Shown here one piece after another: positions 56,612 to 64,000 of a DNA stretch of 64,000 nucleotides. The notes under the pieces are model-generated. The model had not been told where the DNA came from, did no database searches, and saw only the letters and a list, made by a program, of their open reading frames with translations. Position 1 is the stretch's first letter. Each line of letters starts with the position of its first letter. The stretch comes from JAJZQZ01 sp963790415 (GTDB taxonomy: Bacteria; Actinomycetota; Thermoleophilia; RBG-16-64-13): the NCBI GenBank assembly GCA_963790415.1, contig CAWBOK010000005.1, positions 1 to 64,000 on the forward strand, given 5' to 3'. The position numbers and the translations under genes are program-made.

Positions 56612-57823
56612 ATGCATCAGCCTACCACGGATGCCCGGCCCGCTCCCCTCTCAGGCGTCCGCGTGATCGACCTCACCCGGGTCCTGGCCGGACCATACGC
56701 CACCATGGTCCTCGCCGACCTGGGCGCTGAAGTCATCAAGATCGAGCGGCCGGGCACAGGGGACGATTCGCGGGCGTTCGGTCCCTTCCGGGATGGCTCC
56801 AGCGGCTACTTCGCCAGCGTCAATAGAGGCAAGCAGAGTTGCACACTGGATCTGAAGGCCGACGAAGGGCGCGACATCCTGCTCCGTCTGATCGAGGACG
56901 CCGACGTGCTCGTCGAGAACTTCAAGCCCGGTGTCATGGAGAAGCTGGGGCTGGGTTGGGATGCGGCGCGCTCGGTCAACCCCCGCTTGGTGTATGTGTC
57001 GTGCTCCGGTTTCGGTCAGACCGGTCCGTATGCCACGCGACCGGCCTACGACGTCATCGTGCAGGGCGAAGGCGGCCTGCTGAGCGTGACCGGTACTGAA
57101 GGCGGGCCGCCCGTGCGCGTGGGCGTGTCTCTGGGGGACCTCGCGGGCGCCCTCTTCACGGTGATCGGCATCCAGGCGGCGCTCGCGGAACGCGAGCGCA
57201 CCGGACAGGGCCGCTGGGTGGATGTGGCCATGCTCGACGCGGTGGTGGCCATGCTCGAGAACGCCATCGTCCGGGCCGACGTGGAAGAGACGGCTCCAGG
57301 ACCTCTGGGCACGCGCCACCCGTCGATCGCGCCCTTCCAAGCCTTCCCTACCCGCGACGGGCACGTCGTGGTGGCGGCCGGCAACGACCGGCTCTGGGAA
57401 CGTCTCTGCCGATCCATCGGGGCCGACGGACTCATCGCCGACCCCCGTTTCGCCACCAACGAGGAACGCGTCCGCCATCACGGTGAGATGGAGGCCGGCC
57501 TGACCGTCGCGTTCCGCACCCGCGACACCGCGCAGTGGGTGGGCGAACTGCAGGCGGCGGGAGTTCCCTGCGGTCCGCTCAACCGAGTGGACGACGTCAT
57601 GGCCGACCCGCAGGTGGCGGCCCGGGACATGATGATCGAGGTCGCCGACCGGGACGGGCACGTGTTCCACGTGGCCGGAAGTCCCCTCACCCGGGCGGCG
57701 GGTGGAGTGGTGGCGCCGGGGTGGTTCCCCGCACTCGGCGAGCACACCGACGAGGTGCTCGCCCGGCACGCGGGCCTGGACGCCGACGCGGTCGCGGCAC
57801 TGCGCCTCCGCGGGGTGGTCTGA
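56612..57823 (+). CDS. Family III CoA-transferase (CaiB/BaiF)
   Basis: A 403-residue CoA-transferase that moves CoA between acyl groups. It has VRVIDLTRVLAGPYATMVLA, DLGAEVIKIERPGTGDDSRA, LDLKADEGRDILLRLIEDAD, VLVENFKPGVMEKLGLGW and ATRPAYDVIVQGEGGLLSVT, which holds the catalytic Asp, then PGPLGTRHPSIAPFQAFPTR. The length is normal for the family. The substrates cannot be told. ATG 56612 has AAGGAG upstream. It converges on the aldehyde dehydrogenase. Confidence 0.93.
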   Translation: MHQPTTDARPAPLSGVRVIDLTRVLAGPYATMVLADLGAEVIKIERPGTGDDSRAFGPFRDGSSGYFASVNRGKQSCTLDLKADEGRDILLRLIEDADVLVENFKPGVMEKLGLGWDAARSVNPRLVYVSCSGFGQTGPYATRPAYDVIVQGEGGLLSVTGTEGGPPVRVGVSLGDLAGALFTVIGIQAALAERERTGQGRWVDVAMLDAVVAMLENAIVRADVEETAPGPLGTRHPSIAPFQAFPTRDGHVVVAAGNDRLWERLCRSIGADGLIADPRFATNEERVRHHGEMEAGLTVAFRTRDTAQWVGELQAAGVPCGPLNRVDDVMADPQVAARDMMIEVADRDGHVFHVAGSPLTRAAGGVVAPGWFPALGEHTDEVLARHAGLDADAVAALRLRGVV

Positions 57824-57882
57824 CTCCTCTCCGGAGACCCGGCGCGCGCCGGTCGGAACCACGACAGGCCGAGCACCACGGG

Positions 57883-59316
57883 CTACAGGTTGAGCACCAC
57901 CATCTTGATCTCGGTCATCTCCTCGACCGCGAACCGCACGCCTTCCCGACCCAGGCCGCTGCCCTTCATGCCGCCGTACGGCATGTGATCCACCCGGAAG
58001 TTCGAGGTGTCGTTGACCATGACGCCGCCTACGTCCATGGACCTGACCGCCCGGAACGCCGTGTCCAGGCTCTCGGTGAAGATGCCGGCCTGCAGCCCGT
58101 ACACGGTATCGTTCGCCATGGCGAACGCCTCCTCGATGGCGTCGAAGGGTACGAGAGAGACCACGGGGGCAAACACCTCCAGGGCCATCACCTTCATGTC
58201 TGGGGTCACGTCGCAGAGCACCGTCGGCATCAGCACCGCTCCGCAGCGGCTCCCCCCCACCAGCAACGTGGCTCCGGCGGCAGTGGCCTCGGCGATCCAG
58301 CCCTCGGCGCGCTCGGCTTCGGCCTCGCTGATCATAGGGCCCACGTCGGTGGTGGGATCGAGGGGGTCGCCCACCCGAAGCGCCTTGGTATGCGCGACGA
58401 ACTGCTCGACGACCTCGTCCCAGCGCGACCGGTGCACGTAGACCCGCTGCACCGACAGGCAGATCTGCCCCGAGTTGGCGAAACTGGCCGGCACGATGTT
58501 GGGGAACACTTTTCGCAGATCGGCATCCTCGGCCACGACCACCGCCGAGTTGGAGCCCAGTTCCAAGATGACCCGCTTGAGCCCGGCCCGCGCCAGGATC
58601 CCCCTGCCGACCGCCGCGCTGCCCGTGAAACTGACCAGGGCGATGCGCGGATCGGTGGTCAGCGCGTCCCCCACCGTAGCCCCACTGCCGGTGATGATGT
58701 TGAGCGCCCCCGCGGGCCATCCCGCCTCCACGAGCAACCGGCCCAGGTGCAGGGCGGTGAGGGGGGTGGAGCTTGCCGGTTTGAGCAGCACGCTATTGCC
58801 TGCCGCCAGCGCCGGAGCGACCTTGTGCGCCACCAGGTTGAGGGGGAAGTTGAACGGCGAGATGGCCGCCACGGGCCCCCTCGGAACCCGCAGCCAGAAG
58901 CCCAGGCGCCTCTCGGCGCCCAGGGCGGCGTCCATGGGCACGGTCTCTCCATGGATGCGCTTGGCCTCCTCGCCGGCGAAGCGGAAGGTCTGCGCGGCGC
59001 GATCGACCTCCCCCAGGGCGAACTTGAGCGCCTTCCCGCCTTCCAGCGCGATCGAACGACCCAGCGCCCCGCGGTCGCGCGCGATCAGGTCGGCGGTCGC
59101 GTAGAGCAGGGAGGCCCTCCGGTGCGCCGGCAGCGCCGAGACGACTGAGAATGCGGCGACGGTGGAGGCCAAAGCGGCCTCCACCTCGGCGGGCGTGGCA
59201 AGCGAGACGCGCGCGAGAAGCGACCCGTCGTACTGGTTGCGCAGCTCGTAGGTGTCACCGCGGCCTTCCACCCATTCGCCGCCGATGAGCAGACGTTCGA
59301 CCATCTGTGCATCCAT
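57883..59316 (-). CDS. NAD(P)-dependent aldehyde dehydrogenase family protein
   Basis: A 477-residue ALDH. Motifs are PRGPVAAISPFNFPLNLVAH, LLKPASSTPLTALHLGRLLV, LVSFTGSAAVGRGILARAGL, LKRVILELGSNSAVVVAEDA with the general-base Glu, FANSGQICLSVQRVYVHRSR with the nucleophile Cys, and ALEVFAPVVSLVPFDAIEEA. It resembles GapN/lactaldehyde-type ALDHs more than proline-pathway ones; the substrate is unknown. ATG 59316 has GGGAGGATCC upstream. A longer open frame reaches 60204, but it overlaps the MFS gene and is not supported. Confidence 0.93.
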   Translation of the reverse strand: MDAQMVERLLIGGEWVEGRGDTYELRNQYDGSLLARVSLATPAEVEAALASTVAAFSVVSALPAHRRASLLYATADLIARDRGALGRSIALEGGKALKFALGEVDRAAQTFRFAGEEAKRIHGETVPMDAALGAERRLGFWLRVPRGPVAAISPFNFPLNLVAHKVAPALAAGNSVLLKPASSTPLTALHLGRLLVEAGWPAGALNIITGSGATVGDALTTDPRIALVSFTGSAAVGRGILARAGLKRVILELGSNSAVVVAEDADLRKVFPNIVPASFANSGQICLSVQRVYVHRSRWDEVVEQFVAHTKALRVGDPLDPTTDVGPMISEAEAERAEGWIAEATAAGATLLVGGSRCGAVLMPTVLCDVTPDMKVMALEVFAPVVSLVPFDAIEEAFAMANDTVYGLQAGIFTESLDTAFRAVRSMDVGGVMVNDTSNFRVDHMPYGGMKGSGLGREGVRFAVEEMTEIKMVVLNL

Positions 59317-59351
59317 GGATCCTCCCTGGTCTGTGCGGGTGCCGGCCACGG

Positions 59352-60602
59352 TCATCCCGGGCGGGACGCGGGACGACGGGCGAGCGGAACGTAGAAGAGG
59401 ATAGCAACGACCGTGATGACGGCACTGAGAGCGAAGGTAAGTGCGTAGGCCTCCGGTGGGTAGTGGCCCTGAGCATCGCGGCCGAACGAGCCGATCAACA
59501 CGCCCATGCACCACATGGTCACAGCCGCCCCGCCGATGGCGAAGAAGTTCACCGCTGTCACTGCCCGGCCGGTCATGGACGTGGGGAACACCGAGCGTGC
59601 GTGCGCCATCAGGAGGGGGTTGAAGGCGGCCGAGAACCCGAAGAGCGGGTACGCCACCCACACCATCCACACGGCGCCCGTCGCTCCCCCAGCCGACATG
59701 AGCACCAGACTGACCGCGAAGAGCGCCCCGGCGCATACCAGAAGCCGCGGGGTGCTCACGCGCCGCGAGAACCATCCGCCGGCGAGGTAGCCCACCACCG
59801 CGGCGCCGGACATCTGAAGCAGGTGGTTGCCCACCTGCACGCGCGACATACCGTACACGTCGTACAGAAACGGTCCTCCCCACAATCCCTGAACCGAGAG
59901 CAGATTGCCCACGAGGGCCACGTCCATGAAGGCGATACGCCAGAACGCGAGGGAACGGAAGATGCGCCCCAGACCTCCTGCCTGGTGGTGGCTCTTCCAG
60001 TCGACCCCGGGCGGAGCATCCCGCACCCACAGGTAGATAGAGGCCGCGCTCAAGACCACGGCGACGCCGCCCCACAGGAACACGGCCCGCCACCCGATCG
60101 TCTCGGAAGCCCAGGCGAGGGGGGTGGCCGCCGCCAGTGCCCCCACCGCGCCCAACCCCACAAGAAACGACGAAGCCGTCGCGAAGCCCCGGATGTCGAA
60201 CCACTGGCTGAAGATCTTGAGCGAACCCATGTACACGCCCGCCATGCCCATACCGATCAACGCCCGTCCGAGCGCCAGGACCGCAAAACTGTGGCCCGCC
60301 CCGAAGAGCAGGCTGCCTCCCGCACCCACCAACATGAGGCTGGGAGTGACCACCCGGGCTCCGAACCGATCGAGCGCCGCGCCCAACGGAAGCTGCACGC
60401 CTGAGAAAGCGGCGTAGAAGAGGCTGGTCATCAGCCCGAGTTGCGCCGCACCGATGGAGAGCTCACTCGAGAGGTCGGGAGCGATGACAGCGTTCGCCGA
60501 GCGGAAGAACTGACTCAGGAAGTACGCCGCGCCAAGAAGGGCGAATATCACCAAGCGGCGCGACGGCGCTCGGTCCGCGGGGACCGGGTGCGACCGGCTC
60601 AA
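59352..60602 (-). CDS. MFS transporter
   Basis: About 416 residues with 12 helices. It has LVIFALLGAAYFLSQFFRSA, NAVIAPDLSSELSIGAAQLG, VQLPLGAALDRFGARVVTPS (motif A), GRALIGMGMAGVYMGSLKIF and GYLAGGWFSRRVSTPRLLVC (second motif A). The first helix and N-terminal charge pattern resemble nitrate/sugar-phosphate MFS types, but the substrate is unknown. The start is probably TTG 60602, which overlaps the hisF stop; GTG 60551 is an alternative. It lies 35 bases upstream of the ALDH gene. Confidence 0.87.
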   Translation of the reverse strand: MSRSHPVPADRAPSRRLVIFALLGAAYFLSQFFRSANAVIAPDLSSELSIGAAQLGLMTSLFYAAFSGVQLPLGAALDRFGARVVTPSLMLVGAGGSLLFGAGHSFAVLALGRALIGMGMAGVYMGSLKIFSQWFDIRGFATASSFLVGLGAVGALAAATPLAWASETIGWRAVFLWGGVAVVLSAASIYLWVRDAPPGVDWKSHHQAGGLGRIFRSLAFWRIAFMDVALVGNLLSVQGLWGGPFLYDVYGMSRVQVGNHLLQMSGAAVVGYLAGGWFSRRVSTPRLLVCAGALFAVSLVLMSAGGATGAVWMVWVAYPLFGFSAAFNPLLMAHARSVFPTSMTGRAVTAVNFFAIGGAAVTMWCMGVLIGSFGRDAQGHYPPEAYALTFALSAVITVVAILFYVPLARRPASRPG

Positions 60603-61409
60603 AGCCGCACCGGGATGCCTCGTGCCGCCATGTACTCCTTCGCCTGCCGGATGGTGTATTCCTGGTAGTGGAAGATCGACGCGGCGAGCACGGCGTCGGC
60701 GCCCGCCGACTGCACGACCTCGGCCAGGTGCCCCAGCGTGCCGGCGCCGCCGCTGGCGATGACCGGCACGTTCACCGCCTGCACCACAGCGCGGGTGAGA
60801 GGCAGGTCGTAGCCGTCCTTGGTGCCGTCCCGGTCCATCGAGGTCAGCAGGATCTCCCCCGCCCCGCGTTCCACCACCTCGATCGCCCAGGCCACCGCGT
60901 CGCGGCCGGTGGGAACGCGTCCCCCATTGAGGAACGCCTCCCAGCGCGAGGGACCATCCGGGGCGTGACCAAGCCCGTTCGGCGGCCCGCCCGCGCTCTC
61001 GCCCGATACCTGTTTGGCGTCGATGGCCACGACGATACATTGAGATCCGAACCGGCGGGCGCAGAGTTCGACCAAGCCGGGGTCGTGCAGCGCGGCCGAG
61101 TTCAGCGACACCTTGTCCGCCCCGGCGTTGAGCAGCGCCCGCACGTCGTCTTCGCTGCGGATGCCGCCGCCGATGGTGAACGGGACGAAGAGTTCCTCGG
61201 CGCAACGGCGGGCGAGTTCTACGATGGTGTCCCGCTCCTCGTGCGAGGCGGTGATGTCGAGGAACACCAACTCGTCGGCCCCCTCGATGTCGTACCGCGA
61301 CGCGAGTTCCACCGGATCACCGGCGTCGCGGATGTCGACGAAGTTGGTGCCTTTGACCACCCGACCTTTGTCGACGTCCAGGCAGGGGATGATCCGCTTC
61401 AGGTGCACG
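60599..61409 (-). CDS. hisF: Imidazole glycerol phosphate synthase, cyclase subunit
   Basis: A 269-residue TIM barrel. It has LKRIIPCLDVDKGRVVKGTN (catalytic Asp), DPVELASRYDIEGADELVFL, LFVPFTIGGGIRSEDDVRAL, CIVVAIDAKQVSGESAGGPP (with a slightly longer loop than usual), EILLTSMDRDGTKDGYDLPL (second catalytic Asp) and PVIASGGAGTLGHLAEVVQ. GTG 61409 is chosen because family members begin just before K-R-I-I-P. It forms a complex with HisH. Confidence 0.95.
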
Positions 61410-61424
61410 TCGCCGAGTTCCCGC

Positions 61425-62150
61425 TCAGGCGTCCAGGACGGCAAGGGCCTGAGGCACGGTGAAACGATGCTCGTAGAGCGCCCGTCCGGCGATGACCCCG
61501 GTCACGCCGTCGGCTTCGAACCGCTTGAGGGCACGCAGGTCGTCCAACGAGGTCACCCCGCCCGAAGCGATGATAGCCAGGGAGGTGTCTTGGGCCAGAT
61601 CGCGGATGGCCGCCAGATTGACACCCTGCATCATGCCGTCGCGCCCGATGTCGGTGTAGAGGATCTCGGCCACGCCGACCTGCTCCAGCGTACGCACGAA
61701 TATCGGGGCGGTCATGCCACTGCGTTCCCGCCAACCGTGGGTCTTCACATAGCCGTCCTCGGCGTCCACGGCGACAACCAGACGGTCACCCCACAGCTCT
61801 AGGACTCGGGTGAGAAACTCCTGGTCGAGCAGGGCGCTCGTGCCCACGACCAGCCGCTCGATCCCGGCGGTCATCGCGCGCTCGAGCACGTCCATGGTGC
61901 GCACGCCACCGCCGAACTGCACCGATACGGACACCGCCTCCGCGATCCGCCCCACCAGATCGAGATTGGTCGGATCGCCCGTGCGGGCGCCGTCGAGATC
62001 CACCACGTGCAGGAATCTCGCCCCCTCCGACACCCAGTGTTCGGCCATCTTCACCGGGTCGTCGCCGAACACCGTCTCGTCGGTGAAGTCGCCGCGGCGC
62101 AATCGCACGCAGCGGCCGCCCTGAATGTCTATGGCCGGAAAGAGACGCAT
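61425..62150 (-). CDS. hisA: Phosphoribosyl isomerase HisA
   Basis: A 241-residue half-barrel repeat enzyme. It begins MRLFPAIDIQGGRCVRLRRG with the catalytic Asp, then GARFLHVVDLDGARTGDPTN, SVQFGGGVRTMDVLERAMTA, LVVAVDAEDGYVKTHGWRER, EILYTDIGRDGMMQGVNLAA (second Asp) and LAIIASGGVTSLDDLRALKR. In many actinobacteria this protein (PriA) also serves tryptophan synthesis; the sequence alone does not settle this. ATG 62150 has AGGAGG upstream. Confidence 0.95.
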   Translation of the reverse strand: MRLFPAIDIQGGRCVRLRRGDFTDETVFGDDPVKMAEHWVSEGARFLHVVDLDGARTGDPTNLDLVGRIAEAVSVSVQFGGGVRTMDVLERAMTAGIERLVVGTSALLDQEFLTRVLELWGDRLVVAVDAEDGYVKTHGWRERSGMTAPIFVRTLEQVGVAEILYTDIGRDGMMQGVNLAAIRDLAQDTSLAIIASGGVTSLDDLRALKRFEADGVTGVIAGRALYEHRFTVPQALAVLDA

Positions 62151-62158
62151 GGATCCTC

Positions 62159-62770
62159 CTAGGCCACGTATACCCGTCGGGCGAAGTTCTCGTAGAGGCG
62201 AAGCCCGAGGGTGCTGGATTTCTCCGGGTGGAACTGGAAGGCCGCCAGGTTGCCGAGAGCCACCCCGGAAGCGAAGGTCACCCCGTAGTCGGTGGTGGTG
62301 AGCACATCGGCGGGCCGGGCGGGCACGACCACGTAGCTGTGCACGAAGTAGAACGCCGTACCGTCGGGGATACCATCGAACAGATCGCAGTCCTCCACGA
62401 GATCGACCTGGTTCCAGCCGATGTGAGGCACCTTCATACCCGGCGGCAGCAGGCGCACCTCACCCTTCAGGATCCCGAGGCCGGGCACACCCGGATTCTC
62501 TTCGCTCCGCTCGAAGAGAAGTTGCAGACCGAGACAGACGCCCAGGAAGGGCACACCCGCGGCCACGCGCTCCCGGATGGGCTCTGTCAGCCCTCGAGCC
62601 TCGATCTCGGCCATGGCCGGCCCGAACGCGCCCACCCCGGGCAGGACCAGCCCCCGGGCGTCGCGCATGCGGCGGACGTCGGCCCCTACCTCCGCGTGCG
62701 CCCCCACATGCTCGAAGGCCTTCTGCACAGAACGCAGATTGCCGGACCCATAGTCGATGATGTAGAGCAA
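62159..62770 (-). CDS. hisH: Imidazole glycerol phosphate synthase, glutamine amidotransferase subunit
   Basis: A 203-residue class I amidotransferase: LYIIDYGSGNLRSVQKAFEH, GLVLPGVGAFGPAMAEIEAR, VPFLGVCLGLQLLFERSEEN with the nucleophile Cys, VPHIGWNQVDL and LAAFQFHPEKSSTLGLRLYE with catalytic His and Glu. It supplies ammonia to HisF. The apparent start is TTG 62770, four bases after the hisB stop. The operon order is H-A-F. Confidence 0.95.
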   Translation of the reverse strand: MLYIIDYGSGNLRSVQKAFEHVGAHAEVGADVRRMRDARGLVLPGVGAFGPAMAEIEARGLTEPIRERVAAGVPFLGVCLGLQLLFERSEENPGVPGLGILKGEVRLLPPGMKVPHIGWNQVDLVEDCDLFDGIPDGTAFYFVHSYVVVPARPADVLTTTDYGVTFASGVALGNLAAFQFHPEKSSTLGLRLYENFARRVYVA

Positions 62771-62774
62771 CGGG

Positions 62775-63386
62775 CTAGATTACACCTTTGGTAGAAGGGA
62801 CTACGTGCAGGCTGGGATCGACACGCGTCGCTTGAGCCAGAGCGCGCCCGAATCCCTTGAACACCACCTCGATGATGTGATGCGGGTTGCTGCCGGCGAG
62901 CAGTCGCACGTGCAGTGTCAACCGAGCGTTGTTGACCAAAGCCTGAAAGAACTCCAAGGCGAGGTCGGTGTCGAACCCGGCGATCTGCCGATTCGAGAGA
63001 TCTACGTTGTACGCCAAGTACGGGCGCCCGCTGATGTCGAGGCTGACCAGAGCCAGGGATTCGTCCATGGGCAGCTGCACGCTCCCATAGCGCGCGATGC
63101 CGATCTTGTCCCCCAATGCCCGGTCGAGGGCGGTGCCGAGGCAGATGCCGACGTCCTCCACCGTGTGGTGACCACCAGTCTGCAGGTCGCCGGTGGCCCT
63201 CACCGTCAGGTCGAACCGCCCGTGAGCCGCGAAGAGTTCCAACATGTGGTCGAAGAACCCGAGCCCCGTGGACGCGGTGCAGGTCCCCGTACCGTCGAGA
63301 TCGAGGCGCACGTAGATGTCGGTCTCCCGAGTCTGCCGCTCGACGACGGCCGAGCGACTGGAAGCGAGGCTGCTCTCAGGTGACAC
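62775..63386 (-). CDS. hisB: Imidazoleglycerol-phosphate dehydratase
   Basis: A 203-residue enzyme. It has RQTRETDIYVRLDLDGTGTC, TGLGFFDHMLELFAAHGRFD, LQTGGHHTVEDVGICLGTAL (Mn-binding His pair), YGSVQLPMDESLALVSLDIS and AGSNPHHIIEVVFKGFGRAL (second His pair). GTG 63386 has GGGGAGGAATC upstream and is followed by SPESSLASSRSAVV; the longer GTG/ATG options lack a site. It is normally preceded by hisC, which is not here. Confidence 0.94.
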   Translation of the reverse strand: MSPESSLASSRSAVVERQTRETDIYVRLDLDGTGTCTASTGLGFFDHMLELFAAHGRFDLTVRATGDLQTGGHHTVEDVGICLGTALDRALGDKIGIARYGSVQLPMDESLALVSLDISGRPYLAYNVDLSNRQIAGFDTDLALEFFQALVNNARLTLHVRLLAGSNPHHIIEVVFKGFGRALAQATRVDPSLHVVPSTKGVI

Positions 63387-63510
63387 GATTCCTCCCCTGA
63401 TCAGGCGTGCGGGGCCGGCCACAGGCCGCCCCGCGAGCATAGCATACCGGCCTGCCGCCGCCGGCGCTCGGCCTGACCCGGCTCACTCTGACCCGCCCGC
63501 CCGGGGACGG

Positions 63511-64000
63511 TCAACCCGACGAACGCACCTCCGCTGAACGGCGATGGAACGTGAAGCCCTCGCTGCGCGCGAGACGTGCAAGGGCGGGCGTCAGCGCGGC
63601 GGCAGCGGGAGCGTCTATCTCCACCACCGACGAGGCCCGCATGAACGTATCCACCGACAGCGGCGACGAGAACCGCGCCGCGCCGCCGGTCGGCAGCACA
63701 TGGTTCGAACCGGCCACGTAGTCGCCGAACGACGTGGGAGTGCCGCCACCCACGAACACCGCCCCGGCCGAGCGCACCTCCGCCAGGAATCCGCGGGCAT
63801 CGACCAGATGCAGCTCGAGATGCTCGGGGGCATACTCGTTGACGAAGGCGGCGGAGAGACCGGCGAACTCCTCCCCGGGGGCGGGAAAGAAGGCGTGCAG
63901 GCCGTCGTCGGCAGATTCCGGACCGCCGGCGACGTGCTCAGGACCGGCGTCTACCCCGTGGCTATGCCCACGGCCGTCTCGACGCAGCGCCTCCACCGCG
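63511..64000 (-). CDS. hisD: Histidinol dehydrogenase, C-terminal part (runs off right edge)
   Basis: About 162 C-terminal residues. It contains VNEYAPEHLELHLVDARGFL (the conserved APEHLE), AGAVFVGGGTPTSFGDYVAG, SNHVLPTGGAARFSSPLSVD and ARLARSEGFTFHRRSAEVRS, which include the zinc and substrate His of HisD. Upstream of APEHLEL the sequence (HSHGVDAGPEHVAGG region) is less typical and might contain a paired frameshift. The stop lies 124 bases before hisB with no gene between. Confidence 0.9.
   Translation of the reverse strand, partial: AVEALRRDGRGHSHGVDAGPEHVAGGPESADDGLHAFFPAPGEEFAGLSAAFVNEYAPEHLELHLVDARGFLAEVRSAGAVFVGGGTPTSFGDYVAGSNHVLPTGGAARFSSPLSVDTFMRASSVVEIDAPAAAALTPALARLARSEGFTFHRRSAEVRSSG

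Noticed and set aside
57839..57852. CCGGCGCGCGCCGG as a terminator between convergent genes
   Set aside because: It is a short GC palindrome with no separate loop and no T-run; such sequences are frequent at this base composition.
57883..60204. A 773-codon frame suggesting a fusion upstream of the aldehyde dehydrogenase
   Set aside because: The extra 5' part lies antisense-frame within the MFS gene and shows no domain; the ATG at 59316 has a good ribosome site and the normal ALDH length.

Overview
The window is GC-rich DNA whose gene content points to an uncultivated, anaerobic or microaerophilic actinomycete-like bacterium. The supporting signs are a SelD with selenocysteine at its active site, a complex I without an NADH-input module beside it, rubrerythrin and flavodiiron proteins, leaderless-looking promoters and frequent GTG/TTG starts. 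The phylum is an inference. No rRNA, tRNA, CRISPR array, insertion sequence or phage structural gene was seen. No stretch longer than 300 bases lacks a gene.

Layout: (1) 1-20.9 kb is a defence island. On the minus strand runs a class 1 DISARM-like operon: a long helicase-DUF1998 protein, a SNF2 helicase (DrmD-like), an Eco57I-type adenine methylase (DrmMI-like) and the start of a DUF4011 helicase. HigBA and HicBA-type modules lie between the SNF2 and methylase genes. More toxin-antitoxin (TA) genes and a RecB nuclease/exonuclease/helicase fusion flank the operon on the plus strand. The defence genes are cut by many single-base indels, and three TA toxins have lost their catalytic middle. (2) 20.9-33.6 kb holds a PPC-domain protein, a CapA-like lipoprotein and complex I genes in two divergent operons, nuoA-H-J-K-L-N and nuoB-C-D followed by a GltD-like flavoprotein and a NuoI-like ferredoxin. 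NuoE, F, G and M are absent. The membrane-anchor region of NuoI appears fused to the flavoprotein. (3) 33.6-42.9 kb carries a polysaccharide deacetylase, a STAS/anti-sigma pair, a drug-exporter-like MFS protein, selD, a GyrI-like protein, two zinc-ribbon proteins, dcd, a double 4Fe-4S protein and a DUF255 thioredoxin-like protein. (4) 42.9-50.5 kb is a redox and oxygen-defence region: an oxidoreductase and iron-sulfur flavoprotein co-directional with a two-component system, a SufR-like regulator with a palindromic operator, a MetV-like protein, flavodiiron protein, DUF2769 protein and rubrerythrin. (5) 50.6-56.6 kb has a methyltransferase, a GNAT-rhodanese fusion with a candidate selenocysteine, and envelope proteins (NERD-like, M23 peptidase, LppM-like lipoprotein, a small membrane protein). 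(6) 56.6-64 kb has a CoA-transferase, an aldehyde dehydrogenase, an MFS transporter and the histidine genes hisD-B-H-A-F, with hisC missing.

Single-base frameshifts also occur in ordinary conserved genes such as rubrerythrin, flavodiiron protein and capA. Much of the disruption may therefore be sequence error, although indel density is clearly higher in the DISARM-like region. Genes with apparent frameshifts are given as one span, with the problem noted.
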